Origin: Cardiobacterium sp. Marseille-Q4385
Lineage (GTDB): Bacteria; Pseudomonadota; Gammaproteobacteria; Cardiobacteriales; Cardiobacteriaceae
Assembly (NCBI RefSeq): GCF_916618745.1
Contig: NZ_OU745373.1
Coordinates: 2,563,366-2,627,365, forward strand
Direction of reading: 5' to 3'
DNA length: 64,000 nt
Under the pieces are notes generated by a model, which saw only the letters and a list, made by a program, of their open reading frames with translations, made no database searches and had not been told where the DNA came from. Shown piece by piece: positions 18,193 through 25,620 of this stretch. Every line of letters begins with the position of its first letter. Position 1 is the stretch's first letter. The position numbers and the translations under genes were made by a program.

Positions 18193-20766
18193 TCAGGCGT
18201 GGAAGACGAAGCCTTCGCCGTCTTGGTAGTCCACATGGACGGTACTGCCCGGGAGGAAGTCGCCGGCGAGGATGCGTTGTGCCAGCGGATTTTCCAGATG
18301 GGTCTGGATAGCGCGTTTCAACGGACGTGCGCCGAAGGTCGGGTCGTAACCAACTTCCACCAGTTGGTCGAGTGCGGCCGGGCTGATGTCCAGTTTGAGG
18401 TCGCGTTCGGCGAGGCGTTTTTCCAGCCGTCCCAGCTGAATTTTGGCGATGCCCGCCATGTGTTCTTTGCCGAGTGAATGGAATACGACGGTTTCGTCGA
18501 TACGGTTGATGAATTCCGGGCGGAAGTGCGTCGCGACAACTTCCATCACTTTGATTTTCATGGTTTCGTAGTCGTCCTGTGGCGCTTCCTGGATGAGGTG
18601 TGAGCCGAGGTTCGAAGTCATGATGATGACAGTGTTGCGGAAATCCACGGTGCGGCCCTGGCCGTCGGTCAGGCGGCCATCGTCCAGCACTTGCAGCAGC
18701 ACGTTGAACACGTCCGGATGCGCTTTTTCGATTTCGTCGAAGAGGACGACGCTGTACGGGCGACGGCGCACGGCTTCGGTCAGGTAGCCGCCCTGGTCGT
18801 AGCCGACGTAGCCGGGCGGTGCGCCGATGAGACGGGCAACGCTGTGTTTTTCCATGTATTCGCTCATGTCGAGGCGGACGATGGCTTCGTCGCTGTCAAA
18901 GAGGAAAGCGGCGAGGGTGCGGCACAGTTCGGTTTTGCCGACGCCGGTCGGGCCGAGGAAAAGGAAGGAACCGATGGGGCGGTTCGGGTCGGACAGTCCG
19001 GCGCGGTTGCGGCGGATGGCGTTTGCTACCGCTTCGACGGCGGTTTGCTGGCCGACGACGCGGGCGCCAAGCGCGCTTTCCAGTGCCAGCAGTTTTTCTT
19101 TTTCGCTTTCGAGCATTTTGGCGACAGGGATGCCGGTCCAGCGCGAGACGATTTGCGCGATTTCTTCTTCGGTGACTTTGCTGCGCATGAGCTGGTGCGG
19201 GGTGCTGCTGCTATCGGCAGCGTTCGCGGCGGTCAGTTGTTTTTCCAGGGCTGGGATTTTGCCGTACTGGATTTCGCTCATGGTGGCGAGATCGCCGCGC
19301 CGTTTCGCGGCTTCGAGTTCGACGCGCAGGCGGTCGATTTCTTCTTTGATGCCCGCGCTGCCCTGGTTGCTCGCTTTTTCTGCTTGCCAGATTTCGTTCA
19401 GGTCGGCGTATTCTTTTTCGAGTTTCTGGATGTCGTCTTCGAGATCGGCGAGGCGTTTTTTCGAGGCGTCGTCATGTTCTTTTTCAAGCGCCAGACGTTC
19501 CATTTTCAGCTGGATGAGGCGGCGGTCGATGCGGTCCATCGCCTCCGGCTTGCTGTCGAGTTCCATGCGGATTTGCGCGGCGGCCTCGTCGATGAGGTCG
19601 ATGGCTTTGTCCGGCAGCTGGCGGTTGCTGATGTAGCGGTTCGAGAGGACAGCGGCGGCGACGAGTGCCGGGTCGGTGATGTCGATGCCGTGGTGCACTT
19701 CGTAGCGTTCTTGCAGGCCGCGCAGGATGGCGATGGTGTCTTCCACGCTTGGTTCTTCGACCATCACTTTCTGGAAGCGGCGTTCGAGAGCGGCGTCTTT
19801 TTCCATGTACTGGCGGTATTCGTCCAGCGTGGTCGCGCCGATGCAGTGCAGTTCGCCGCGCGCCAGCGCCGGTTTGAGCATGTTGCCGGCATCCATCGAG
19901 CCTTCGGTTTTGCCCGCGCCGACCATGGTGTGGATTTCGTCGATGAAGAGGATGATTTGTCCGTTGGCTTTTTCGATGTCGTTGAGGACGGCTTTCAGGC
20001 GTTCTTCGAAGTCGCCCCGGTATTTGCTGCCGGCCATCAAGGCGGCAAGATCCAGCGAGAGCAGGCGTTTGCCTTTCAGGCTTTCCGGCACTTCGCCGTT
20101 GACGATGCGCTGCGCGAGGCCTTCGACGATAGCGGTTTTGCCCACGCCTGGTTCGCCGATGAGGACGGGGTTGTTTTTGTTGCGGCGTTGCAGGATTTGC
20201 ATGGCGCGGCGGATTTCTTCGTCGCGGCCGATGACGGGGTCGATTTTGCCCTGCTCGGCGCGGGCGGTCACGTCTATGGTGTATTTCTTCAGCGCCTCGC
20301 GTTTGTCTTCGGCGGCTTCGTCGGTAACGGGTTCGCCGCCGCGCAGTTCGTTGATGACGTGCTGCAGTTTGGCTTTTTGTAGGCCTGCCTGTTTTAGCGC
20401 CTTGCCGAGCGCGCCGCTGTCTTCGCAGGCGGCGAGGAGGAAAAGTTCGGACGAGAGGTATTGGTCGCCATTTTGCTGCGCGTATTTGTCGCAAAGGTTG
20501 AGCAGGCGGCTGGTTTCCGGCGAGACGTTGACTTGTCCGGTGGCATTGCTGACGCGCGGCAGGTCATCCACGATTTTTTCGACTTGCTGGCGCAGGGCGT
20601 TCGCATCCACACCCGCCTGACGCAGGATGGAAGCAGCGGCACCGCCTTCCTGCCGCAGCAGGGCGAGATAGACGTGCGCGGGTTCGATGTAATTGCTGTC
20701 CTTGCCGACGGCAATGGACTGCGCAGTTTGCAGGGCTTCCTGGAAGCGGCTGGTAAAAGGTTGCAT
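18193..20766 (-). CDS. clpB: ATP-dependent disaggregase ClpB
   Basis: The 857-residue Hsp100 chaperone unfolds and rescues aggregated proteins together with DnaK. The order is an N-terminal Clp repeat domain (about 1-145), AAA1 with Walker A GEPGVGKT near residue 206, a coiled-coil middle domain (about 400-525) and AAA2 with Walker A GPTGVGKT near residue 605. There is no ClpP-binding loop, as expected for ClpB. Length equals the E. coli protein. AGGAAAAACC precedes the ATG, and a heat-shock-type promoter lies 33-61 bp upstream. Confidence 0.98.
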   Translation of the reverse strand: MQPFTSRFQEALQTAQSIAVGKDSNYIEPAHVYLALLRQEGGAAASILRQAGVDANALRQQVEKIVDDLPRVSNATGQVNVSPETSRLLNLCDKYAQQNGDQYLSSELFLLAACEDSGALGKALKQAGLQKAKLQHVINELRGGEPVTDEAAEDKREALKKYTIDVTARAEQGKIDPVIGRDEEIRRAMQILQRRNKNNPVLIGEPGVGKTAIVEGLAQRIVNGEVPESLKGKRLLSLDLAALMAGSKYRGDFEERLKAVLNDIEKANGQIILFIDEIHTMVGAGKTEGSMDAGNMLKPALARGELHCIGATTLDEYRQYMEKDAALERRFQKVMVEEPSVEDTIAILRGLQERYEVHHGIDITDPALVAAAVLSNRYISNRQLPDKAIDLIDEAAAQIRMELDSKPEAMDRIDRRLIQLKMERLALEKEHDDASKKRLADLEDDIQKLEKEYADLNEIWQAEKASNQGSAGIKEEIDRLRVELEAAKRRGDLATMSEIQYGKIPALEKQLTAANAADSSSTPHQLMRSKVTEEEIAQIVSRWTGIPVAKMLESEKEKLLALESALGARVVGQQTAVEAVANAIRRNRAGLSDPNRPIGSFLFLGPTGVGKTELCRTLAAFLFDSDEAIVRLDMSEYMEKHSVARLIGAPPGYVGYDQGGYLTEAVRRRPYSVVLFDEIEKAHPDVFNVLLQVLDDGRLTDGQGRTVDFRNTVIIMTSNLGSHLIQEAPQDDYETMKIKVMEVVATHFRPEFINRIDETVVFHSLGKEHMAGIAKIQLGRLEKRLAERDLKLDISPAALDQLVEVGYDPTFGARPLKRAIQTHLENPLAQRILAGDFLPGSTVHVDYQDGEGFVFHA

Positions 20767-20798
20767 GGTTTTTCCTGTAGTTGGTTAACGATGAGTTC

Positions 20799-20827
20799 TA
20801 TTTATGGGACGCGCGGGAATTTTCAAG
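20799..20827 (-). promoter_or_regulatory. Sigma-32-type heat-shock promoter of clpB
   Basis: The minus strand reads CTTGAAA, then 11 bp, then TCCCATAAAT. This is close to the RpoH consensus CTTGAAA and CCCCATnT. The spacer is at the short end of the known range. Confidence 0.75.
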
Positions 20828-20865
20828 TTTTTCCAATTAACTTTTGGCAAGCGGGGCCAGACGGG

Positions 20866-21221
20866 GTGGTTGTTGGCTTTTGTAGAGACGTTGCCTGCAA
20901 CGTCTCAAAAACGAAAACCGCGTAGTTTCCCCGCTTGGTGGTCACGCTTGCCCGAAATGCAAAAAGCAGGCTGCGCTTGTTCGATGGGCTGAAGCCCATC
21001 CTACGCCCGTCAAGCGGCGTAAATACTGGGCTCGCCAAGCGGTGTGGTTGCTGGCTTTTGTAGAGACGTTGCCTGCAACGTCTCAAAAATGAAAACCGCG
21101 TAGTTTTCCCGCTTGGTGGTCACGCTTGCCCGAAACGCAAAAAGCAGGTTGCGCTTGCTCGATGGGCTGAAGCCCATCCTACGCCCGTCAAGCGGCATAA
21201 ACACTGGGCTCGCCAAGCGGT
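20866..21221. repeat. 178-bp tandem duplication of a hairpin-rich element
   Basis: Two units, 20866-21043 and 21044-21221, repeat head to tail with a few substitutions. Each holds the perfect inverted repeat GAGACGTTGC-CT-GCAACGTCTC, a TGGGCTGAAGCCCA hairpin and the CGCCAAGCGG / TAAATACTGGGCTCG element found elsewhere in the window. Short antisense frames across them follow the repeat and are not called as genes. The duplication fills the 468-bp gap between clpB and rsmI. Confidence 0.92.
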
Positions 21222-21234
21222 GTGGATACCGATT

Positions 21235-22062
21235 TTACCCGGCGCGGTCGAGCAGGTACTGATAGACCGATTTCTTGTTCGCCCCGGTGTGTTTGGCGAC
21301 CAGGGCAGCGGTGGTTTTGGCGGAAAGTCCCGCGTCGCGCAGGTCGTCGGCCAGCGGCTGCCAGTCGGCGGTGGTCTGCGCTACTGCTGCACCGAGGAGC
21401 AGCACAAATTCGCCACGCTGGCGGTTGTCATCCTCGGCCAGCCAGGCGGGGGCGGTGTCAACGCTGAGATACGCGATTTGTTCGAACTGTTTGCTCAGTT
21501 CGCGGGCGATGACGAGCGGGCGCGCACCGTCAAAGGTTTCGGCCATCGTGGTGAGGGTATCGCTGATACGGTGCGGCGCTTCAAAGAAGATGGTGGTATG
21601 GGTAGCAGTGCGGTAGTCGTCAAGAAAACGCTGCCGCTCGCCCGCTTTGGCGGGGATGAAACCGGCGAAGGTGAAGCGGTCGGCGGGCAGGCCGCTGGCG
21701 GAAAGGGCGGCGATGACGCTGCTGGCGCCGGGCAAAGGACTGACGCGGATATTCGCTGCGTGCGCGAGACGGGTGAGCAGCGCACCGGGATCGGAGACAA
21801 GCGGTGTGCCGGCATCGCTGACAAGGGCGACGTTTTCGCCCGCTTGCAGGCGGCGGATAAGGGTTTCCGCCGCACCGCGTTCGTTGTGCTGGTGCAGCGC
21901 GGTGAGCGGACGGTCAATGGCGTAGGTGTCGAGCAGGCGGCGACTGTGGCGCGTATCCTCGCAGGCTATAATGTCTGCCGCTTGCAGGGTCGCCAGCGCG
22001 CGCCTGCTGATGTCGTCCAGATTGCCTATCGGCGTGGCGACGATGTACAACGTTCCACTCAT
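21235..22062 (-). CDS. rsmI: 16S rRNA (cytidine(1402)-2'-O)-methyltransferase
   Basis: The 275-residue SAM-dependent tetrapyrrole-methylase-fold protein starts MSGTLYIVATPIGNLDD. CEDTRHS, VSDAGTPLVSDPG and LPGASSVIAAL are the expected blocks, and the C-terminal region is as in RsmI. It 2'-O-methylates C1402 in the ribosomal decoding centre. The frame is open for another 96 codons upstream, through yraN, but ATG 22062 has AAGGAA before it and fits the family N-terminus. It is divergent from yraN with only 12 bp between start codons. Confidence 0.95.
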   Translation of the reverse strand: MSGTLYIVATPIGNLDDISRRALATLQAADIIACEDTRHSRRLLDTYAIDRPLTALHQHNERGAAETLIRRLQAGENVALVSDAGTPLVSDPGALLTRLAHAANIRVSPLPGASSVIAALSASGLPADRFTFAGFIPAKAGERQRFLDDYRTATHTTIFFEAPHRISDTLTTMAETFDGARPLVIARELSKQFEQIAYLSVDTAPAWLAEDDNRQRGEFVLLLGAAVAQTTADWQPLADDLRDAGLSAKTTAALVAKHTGANKKSVYQYLLDRAG

Positions 22063-22074
22063 CGGGTTTCCTTC

Positions 22075-22431
22075 ATGTTTTTTGCCAGACTTGCTCCCCA
22101 TCTGCGTCGCGGCCAGGCAGGCGAAAGACGCGCCGCCGCCTATCTGAAAGCGCAGGGGCTCGTCATTGTAACGAACAACTTTCGCTCCCGTTATGGCGAG
22201 ATTGACCTCATCGCCCGCGATGGCGCGGAGCTGGTTTTTGTTGAGGTGCGCAGTCGCGAGGCGGGGGCGCAGGTCAGTGCCGCCGCCAGTATCAGCGCCG
22301 CCAAGCGGGAGAAAATCCGCAAAACGGCGCAGGTGTATTTGCAACAGCACTACCGGACACTGCCGTCATGCCGCTTCGATGCGGTGTGTATTGACGGCGC
22401 GGACATCACCTGGCTGCGGGCGGCGTTTTAA
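22075..22431 (+). CDS. yraN: YraN family (UPF0102) nuclease-like protein
   Basis: The 118-residue protein has the restriction-endonuclease-like core: GQAGERRAAAYL near residue 14, RYGEIDLIARDG (Glu and Asp) near residue 40 and FVEVRSR. Its function is not settled. In E. coli yraN lies next to rsmI with the PBP1A activator gene lpoA (yraM) between them. Here lpoA is absent and the two genes are directly divergent. No clear Shine-Dalgarno sequence precedes the ATG. Confidence 0.88.
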   Translation: MFFARLAPHLRRGQAGERRAAAYLKAQGLVIVTNNFRSRYGEIDLIARDGAELVFVEVRSREAGAQVSAAASISAAKREKIRKTAQVYLQQHYRTLPSCRFDAVCIDGADITWLRAAF

Positions 22432-22512
22432 GCGTGAAATTGCTTGCGGATTTTTGTTGCTTTTGATACGTTAATCACAAATTTTAACCCAAAGCAACAG
22501 AAGGAGTGGATG

Positions 22513-22800
22513 ATGAACTACAACATCACCGGCAAACATCTGGATATCAGTGAGGCGGTCCACAGCTATGTCGAGGACAAACTCGGCGGGCTGGATGCGC
22601 AGAATGTCACCAGTGCTCAGGTGACGCTGCGCGCGGAGAATCACCTGAAAATTGCCGAAGCGACTATCCACCTTGCTTCCGGCAAGACTATTCACGGCGA
22701 TGCCGCGCATGAGGATATGTATGCCGCGATTGACTTGCTCAGTGATGTCCTCGATAAGCAAATCCGCAAACACAAGGAGAAGCTGCAGGAACACCGCTGA
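22513..22800 (+). CDS. hpf: Ribosome hibernation promoting factor
   Basis: The 95-residue short-form HPF/RaiA protein starts MNYNITGKHLDISEAVHSYV, with a beta-alpha-beta-beta-beta-alpha pattern and the family ending in a basic helix. It binds the 30S subunit and promotes ribosome dimerisation in stationary phase. AAGGAG at 22501-22506 favours ATG 22513 over the adjacent ATG at 22510. In many Proteobacteria hpf follows rpoN; here it follows yraN. Confidence 0.93.
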   Translation: MNYNITGKHLDISEAVHSYVEDKLGGLDAQNVTSAQVTLRAENHLKIAEATIHLASGKTIHGDAAHEDMYAAIDLLSDVLDKQIRKHKEKLQEHR

Positions 22801-22813
22801 TGCGCAAATATAG

Positions 22814-22840
22814 AAAACCCCCGCTGCGGCGGGGGTTTTC
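22814..22840. terminator. Bidirectional intrinsic terminator
   Basis: CCCCCGC-TGCG-GCGGGGG (22818-22835) lies between A4 and T4. It serves hpf on the plus strand and dsbB on the minus strand. Confidence 0.92.
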
Positions 22841-22857
22841 TTTGTCTGAAATCTGCT

Positions 22858-23370
22858 TCAGTGGCTGTCAGCGGTTTTATTGCGCTCACAGATCACGCAC
22901 ACCAGCAGCAGACCGATAAACAGCATCATCGACCATACCGGAATGCGCAGACCGAGGAACAGATCGCGGGCGGCGCAGTCGCCATCACCCTGCATGGCGG
23001 TGAGCAGGCCACCCCAGAAACCGTTTTTGTCCAGTGTGGTGTAGAAATCGAAACCGCAGGCGGGGACCTGGTCGGCGGGCAGGCTTTGGATGTAGAGGTG
23101 GCGGGCAGCGAGGCCAATGCCGAAGAAGATGGAAAGGTATTTGCCGAGGCGCATGAGGAAGCGCGTCGCGGGTCGGCTCGGCCAGCAGATGGCATCGAGC
23201 AGGAAGAAGAAGCCGATAAGGCCGAAGGCGAGACGCTGCATCATGCACAGGTTACACGGCGTCAGCCACAACGTTCTCTCTAGATAAAAGTAAGCGAAGG
23301 CGATGGAAGCCCAGGAAGCAAGGCCGCAGATAGCCAGGGCGGCACGGCGGTGAGTGTCGGTAAGGGTCAT
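22858..23370 (-). CDS. dsbB: Disulfide bond formation protein B
   Basis: The 170-residue inner-membrane protein has four hydrophobic segments and both Cys pairs: PCNLCMMQR near residue 38 (the CxxC that passes electrons to quinone) and the periplasmic loop pair CGFDFY and GDGDCA near residues 105 and 130. It reoxidises DsbA. It fits the family length. It is a single gene ending at the shared terminator. Confidence 0.95.
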   Translation of the reverse strand: MTLTDTHRRAALAICGLASWASIAFAYFYLERTLWLTPCNLCMMQRLAFGLIGFFFLLDAICWPSRPATRFLMRLGKYLSIFFGIGLAARHLYIQSLPADQVPACGFDFYTTLDKNGFWGGLLTAMQGDGDCAARDLFLGLRIPVWSMMLFIGLLLVCVICERNKTADSH

Positions 23371-23449
23371 GAATCCTCGTAGTGTGGTTGGAAACGGCGC
23401 GAATGATAGCAGATTGTCACCGTTGCACTCGTGCCGCCTGTGACCGGGT

Positions 23450-24601
23450 TCAGTGGCAGAGGGTGTTACCCGCGCCCATGATGAGGTTTTCGGGAGCGGT
23501 GATGCCGGTGAGCGGCACGCTGCGCAGGCCGCCGTCGTGCAGGTTATAGATGCTGATGTCGTGGCTGCCTTGGTGAACGAGCAACGCGGTCTTGCTGTCG
23601 GCGGTGATGAAAAGGGCGCGGGTGCGGCCGGGCAGCGGTTTTTCGTCCATCAGGCGTGGCGGTGCGGCAGGGTCGCTCAGGTCGTAGTTATGCAGTTGGC
23701 TGCCGGCAACGATCAGGCGGGTATCGAGCCAGCCCGTGGCATAGCGGTCAGTCGGATCCGGCGCAGTGAAGGACTGGAGGATATTGGGGGCAGTCTGGTT
23801 GATAAGGTGACCACCGCCTTTTTGATCAATATAGACGTAGGTCTGGCCACTGTTATCGATATAGGGCTGTACCAGCGGTGCGGTGAGCGGGGTTTGCCGC
23901 GCGATTTCGCCTTTGTCGATAGCCCAGTCCACGGCGATAGGTTGGCCGTCGCCGTTTTCGGAGCCGAAGAGCAGGTGCTGATCATCCGGGCTGATAGCGG
24001 CAGCACTGAGGTTACGCCAGTCAGCGGGAAGTGGGTAGCGAATCTGGTTTTGGTCGCCGGGATTGTAGCGGTAGAGGGCAGGGGTATCGTCGAGTATCCA
24101 GAGTTGCTGCGAGAGCGGGCTGTACAGCCAGGCCTGGATATGGCCGTAGCCTTCGAGCAGGCGTTGTTCGCCGCTGCGGCTGTCAAGCAGGGTCAGGCGG
24201 TCATCGCCAGAGGCGAGGAGCCAGGCGCTGTCGGCGTCGTATTGCAGGCGGGTAACGGCGTGGCTGACGCGCTGTGTGCTTTCGCTGTGATCGGCAAGAT
24301 TGCGGATGGTGATGGTGTCACTACCGTCGCTATAGGCGAGCAGGCCGTCAGTTTTGTGAATAGCGAGGCGGCGTGCCGGGGTCTTGAGGTCAAGCAGGCT
24401 AGTTTGTTGCAGGCTGTCCATGTCGATGACGGCCAGTTTTGGCGCAGTTTCGTCGCTGACAAATGCGTAACGCGCAGGTGCGTTCATGTCGAAGAGTTCT
24501 TGCATCACCGCTTCGGGGGTGAGGCCTTTGCTGTATTGGTAGGCGATGTAGAGCGCGACAGCGCAGACGAGGGTAGCGAGGATGAGCAGGGGCTTTTTCA
24601 T
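23450..24601 (-). CDS. Membrane-anchored beta-propeller-like protein of unknown function
   Basis: The 383-residue protein starts MKKPLLILATLV with a signal anchor (about residues 4-21). It then shows WD40/NHL-like beta repeats: AFVSDETAPKLAVIDMD, LAYSDGSDTITIRN, LLASGDDRLTLLDS and LLFGSENGDG. It is probably periplasmic. No enzyme motif is seen. The open frame extends 35 codons upstream of ATG 24601, but that part is polar and lacks a signal sequence. The PCu(A)C copper chaperone gene lies upstream on the same strand, separated by a 12-bp-stem hairpin, so cotranscription is uncertain. Confidence 0.7.
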   Translation of the reverse strand: MKKPLLILATLVCAVALYIAYQYSKGLTPEAVMQELFDMNAPARYAFVSDETAPKLAVIDMDSLQQTSLLDLKTPARRLAIHKTDGLLAYSDGSDTITIRNLADHSESTQRVSHAVTRLQYDADSAWLLASGDDRLTLLDSRSGEQRLLEGYGHIQAWLYSPLSQQLWILDDTPALYRYNPGDQNQIRYPLPADWRNLSAAAISPDDQHLLFGSENGDGQPIAVDWAIDKGEIARQTPLTAPLVQPYIDNSGQTYVYIDQKGGGHLINQTAPNILQSFTAPDPTDRYATGWLDTRLIVAGSQLHNYDLSDPAAPPRLMDEKPLPGRTRALFITADSKTALLVHQGSHDISIYNLHDGGLRSVPLTGITAPENLIMGAGNTLCH

Positions 24602-24761
24602 GGCAATGGAAGATTTGTGGGAATGGTGTGGCGGTGGTGTATCGTTGTTCCCTATAGAACCGGCATGGTGTTGGCTTGCCTCGCGATATTGCTTTTGGCT
24701 TGCCATTTGAAACGGCTACCGCCCGCACGGCGCAATTATTGCAGAAACCGGGCAAAATTTT

Positions 24762-24790
24762 AGCCCTCTGCCGCTGAACGGCAGAGGGCT
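24762..24790 (-). terminator. Strong hairpin after the copper chaperone gene
   Basis: AGCCCTCTGCCG-CTGAA-CGGCAGAGGGCT has a perfect 12-bp stem, 22 bp after the stop codon. In the minus direction it is followed by AAAATTTT and not by a clean T-run, so termination may be partial. Confidence 0.65.
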
Positions 24791-24811
24791 TGTCGTCAAC
24801 GAGACGGGGAA

Positions 24812-25342
24812 TTAGCCTTTGGCTTTGCCGTCTTCTTTGCCGTGACCGTGACCATGATCGTCGGCTTTTTTGTCATGGTCGTGTCCACCTGCTTTCTCGT
24901 CATCCAGCTTGAAGTGCTTGATGGTTTCTTCAACGGTGAGAACTTTGGCATCACATTTGAGGGTTTCTTTGTTGTCGAATTTCAGCTCAACCGGATAGGT
25001 TTCGCCAGCTTTCGGGAAGTGTTTTACTTCCATGAACATGATGTGGTAGCCACCTTTCTTGAACTGATGCTCACCCGGGGTAACATCGTAGCTCTGAATC
25101 TGGCTCATCTCCATTTTTCCGTCTTTATGGATCATTTCGTGCAATTCGACTTTGTCGGTGATTTTTTCCACGGATGCACCGACGAGTTTGACGGTATCCT
25201 TGCCGCCGTTCTCCAGGGTGAAGAAGCCGCCGGTCATTTCTTTGCCCGGGACGACTTCCTGAATGAGGCAGTCTTTGACGTTGAGATCAGCCGCCATTGC
25301 ACTGCCGCTAATGAGTGCGCCGAGGATGAGGATTTTTTTCAT
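24812..25342 (-). CDS. Periplasmic copper chaperone PCu(A)C
   Basis: The 176-residue protein has a signal peptide (MKKILILGALISGSAMA) and the PCu(A)C beta-sandwich. Candidate copper ligands of the H-M-x(n)-M-x(n)-H-x-M pattern are in ELHEMIHKDGKMEM (residues about 67-80) and YHIMFM (about 99-104). Two Cys are also present. The C-terminal tail is rich in His, Asp and Lys (GGHDHDKKADDHGHGHG), a probable extra metal-binding tail. The family delivers Cu(I) to cytochrome c oxidase. Upstream lies a candidate FNR-type box. Confidence 0.9.
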   Translation of the reverse strand: MKKILILGALISGSAMAADLNVKDCLIQEVVPGKEMTGGFFTLENGGKDTVKLVGASVEKITDKVELHEMIHKDGKMEMSQIQSYDVTPGEHQFKKGGYHIMFMEVKHFPKAGETYPVELKFDNKETLKCDAKVLTVEETIKHFKLDDEKAGGHDHDKKADDHGHGHGKEDGKAKG

Positions 25343-25451
25343 GGTAGCTCCTGAGACTTAATTGAAAGGGTACCTTGCGTAGCATTACACGGTTTTTCAC
25401 ACCGTTGCGCAAAGTGACGTGACTATATCACGGTTTTGCACAGTGCATGGG

Positions 25452-25465
25452 TTGATGCGGGTCAA
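25452..25465 (-). promoter_or_regulatory. Candidate FNR/Anr box upstream of the copper chaperone gene
   Basis: TTGAT-GCGG-GTCAA differs from the FNR consensus TTGATnnnnATCAA at one position. Downstream on the minus strand, TATAGT (25427-25422) would put the start near 25415 and the box centre about 43 bp upstream, close to the class II position. The 278-bp divergent gap also holds the unmarked promoter of the DUF4139 gene. Confidence 0.45.
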
Positions 25466-25620
25466 GTGGTTGCTAAATATTAAAGCTTGACGGCGAGCAA
25501 TCTATTGCCCGGCAAACAGGCTACGGCATGGGGCCGCAATGACAGCTTGCTCATCACGTCGGCAGCAAATTACCGCTAGATTACATACCGTTTCTCACCC
25601 CACACAACACAGGAGACATC

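Noticed and set aside
20823..21216. Small minus-strand frames (about 68 and 87 codons) in the 178-bp duplication
   Set aside because: They follow the repeat units and cross their hairpins. The protein similarity between them only reflects the DNA duplication.
21220..22074. Long plus-strand extension in front of yraN
   Set aside because: It runs antisense to rsmI. The YraN family begins at the ATG at 22075.
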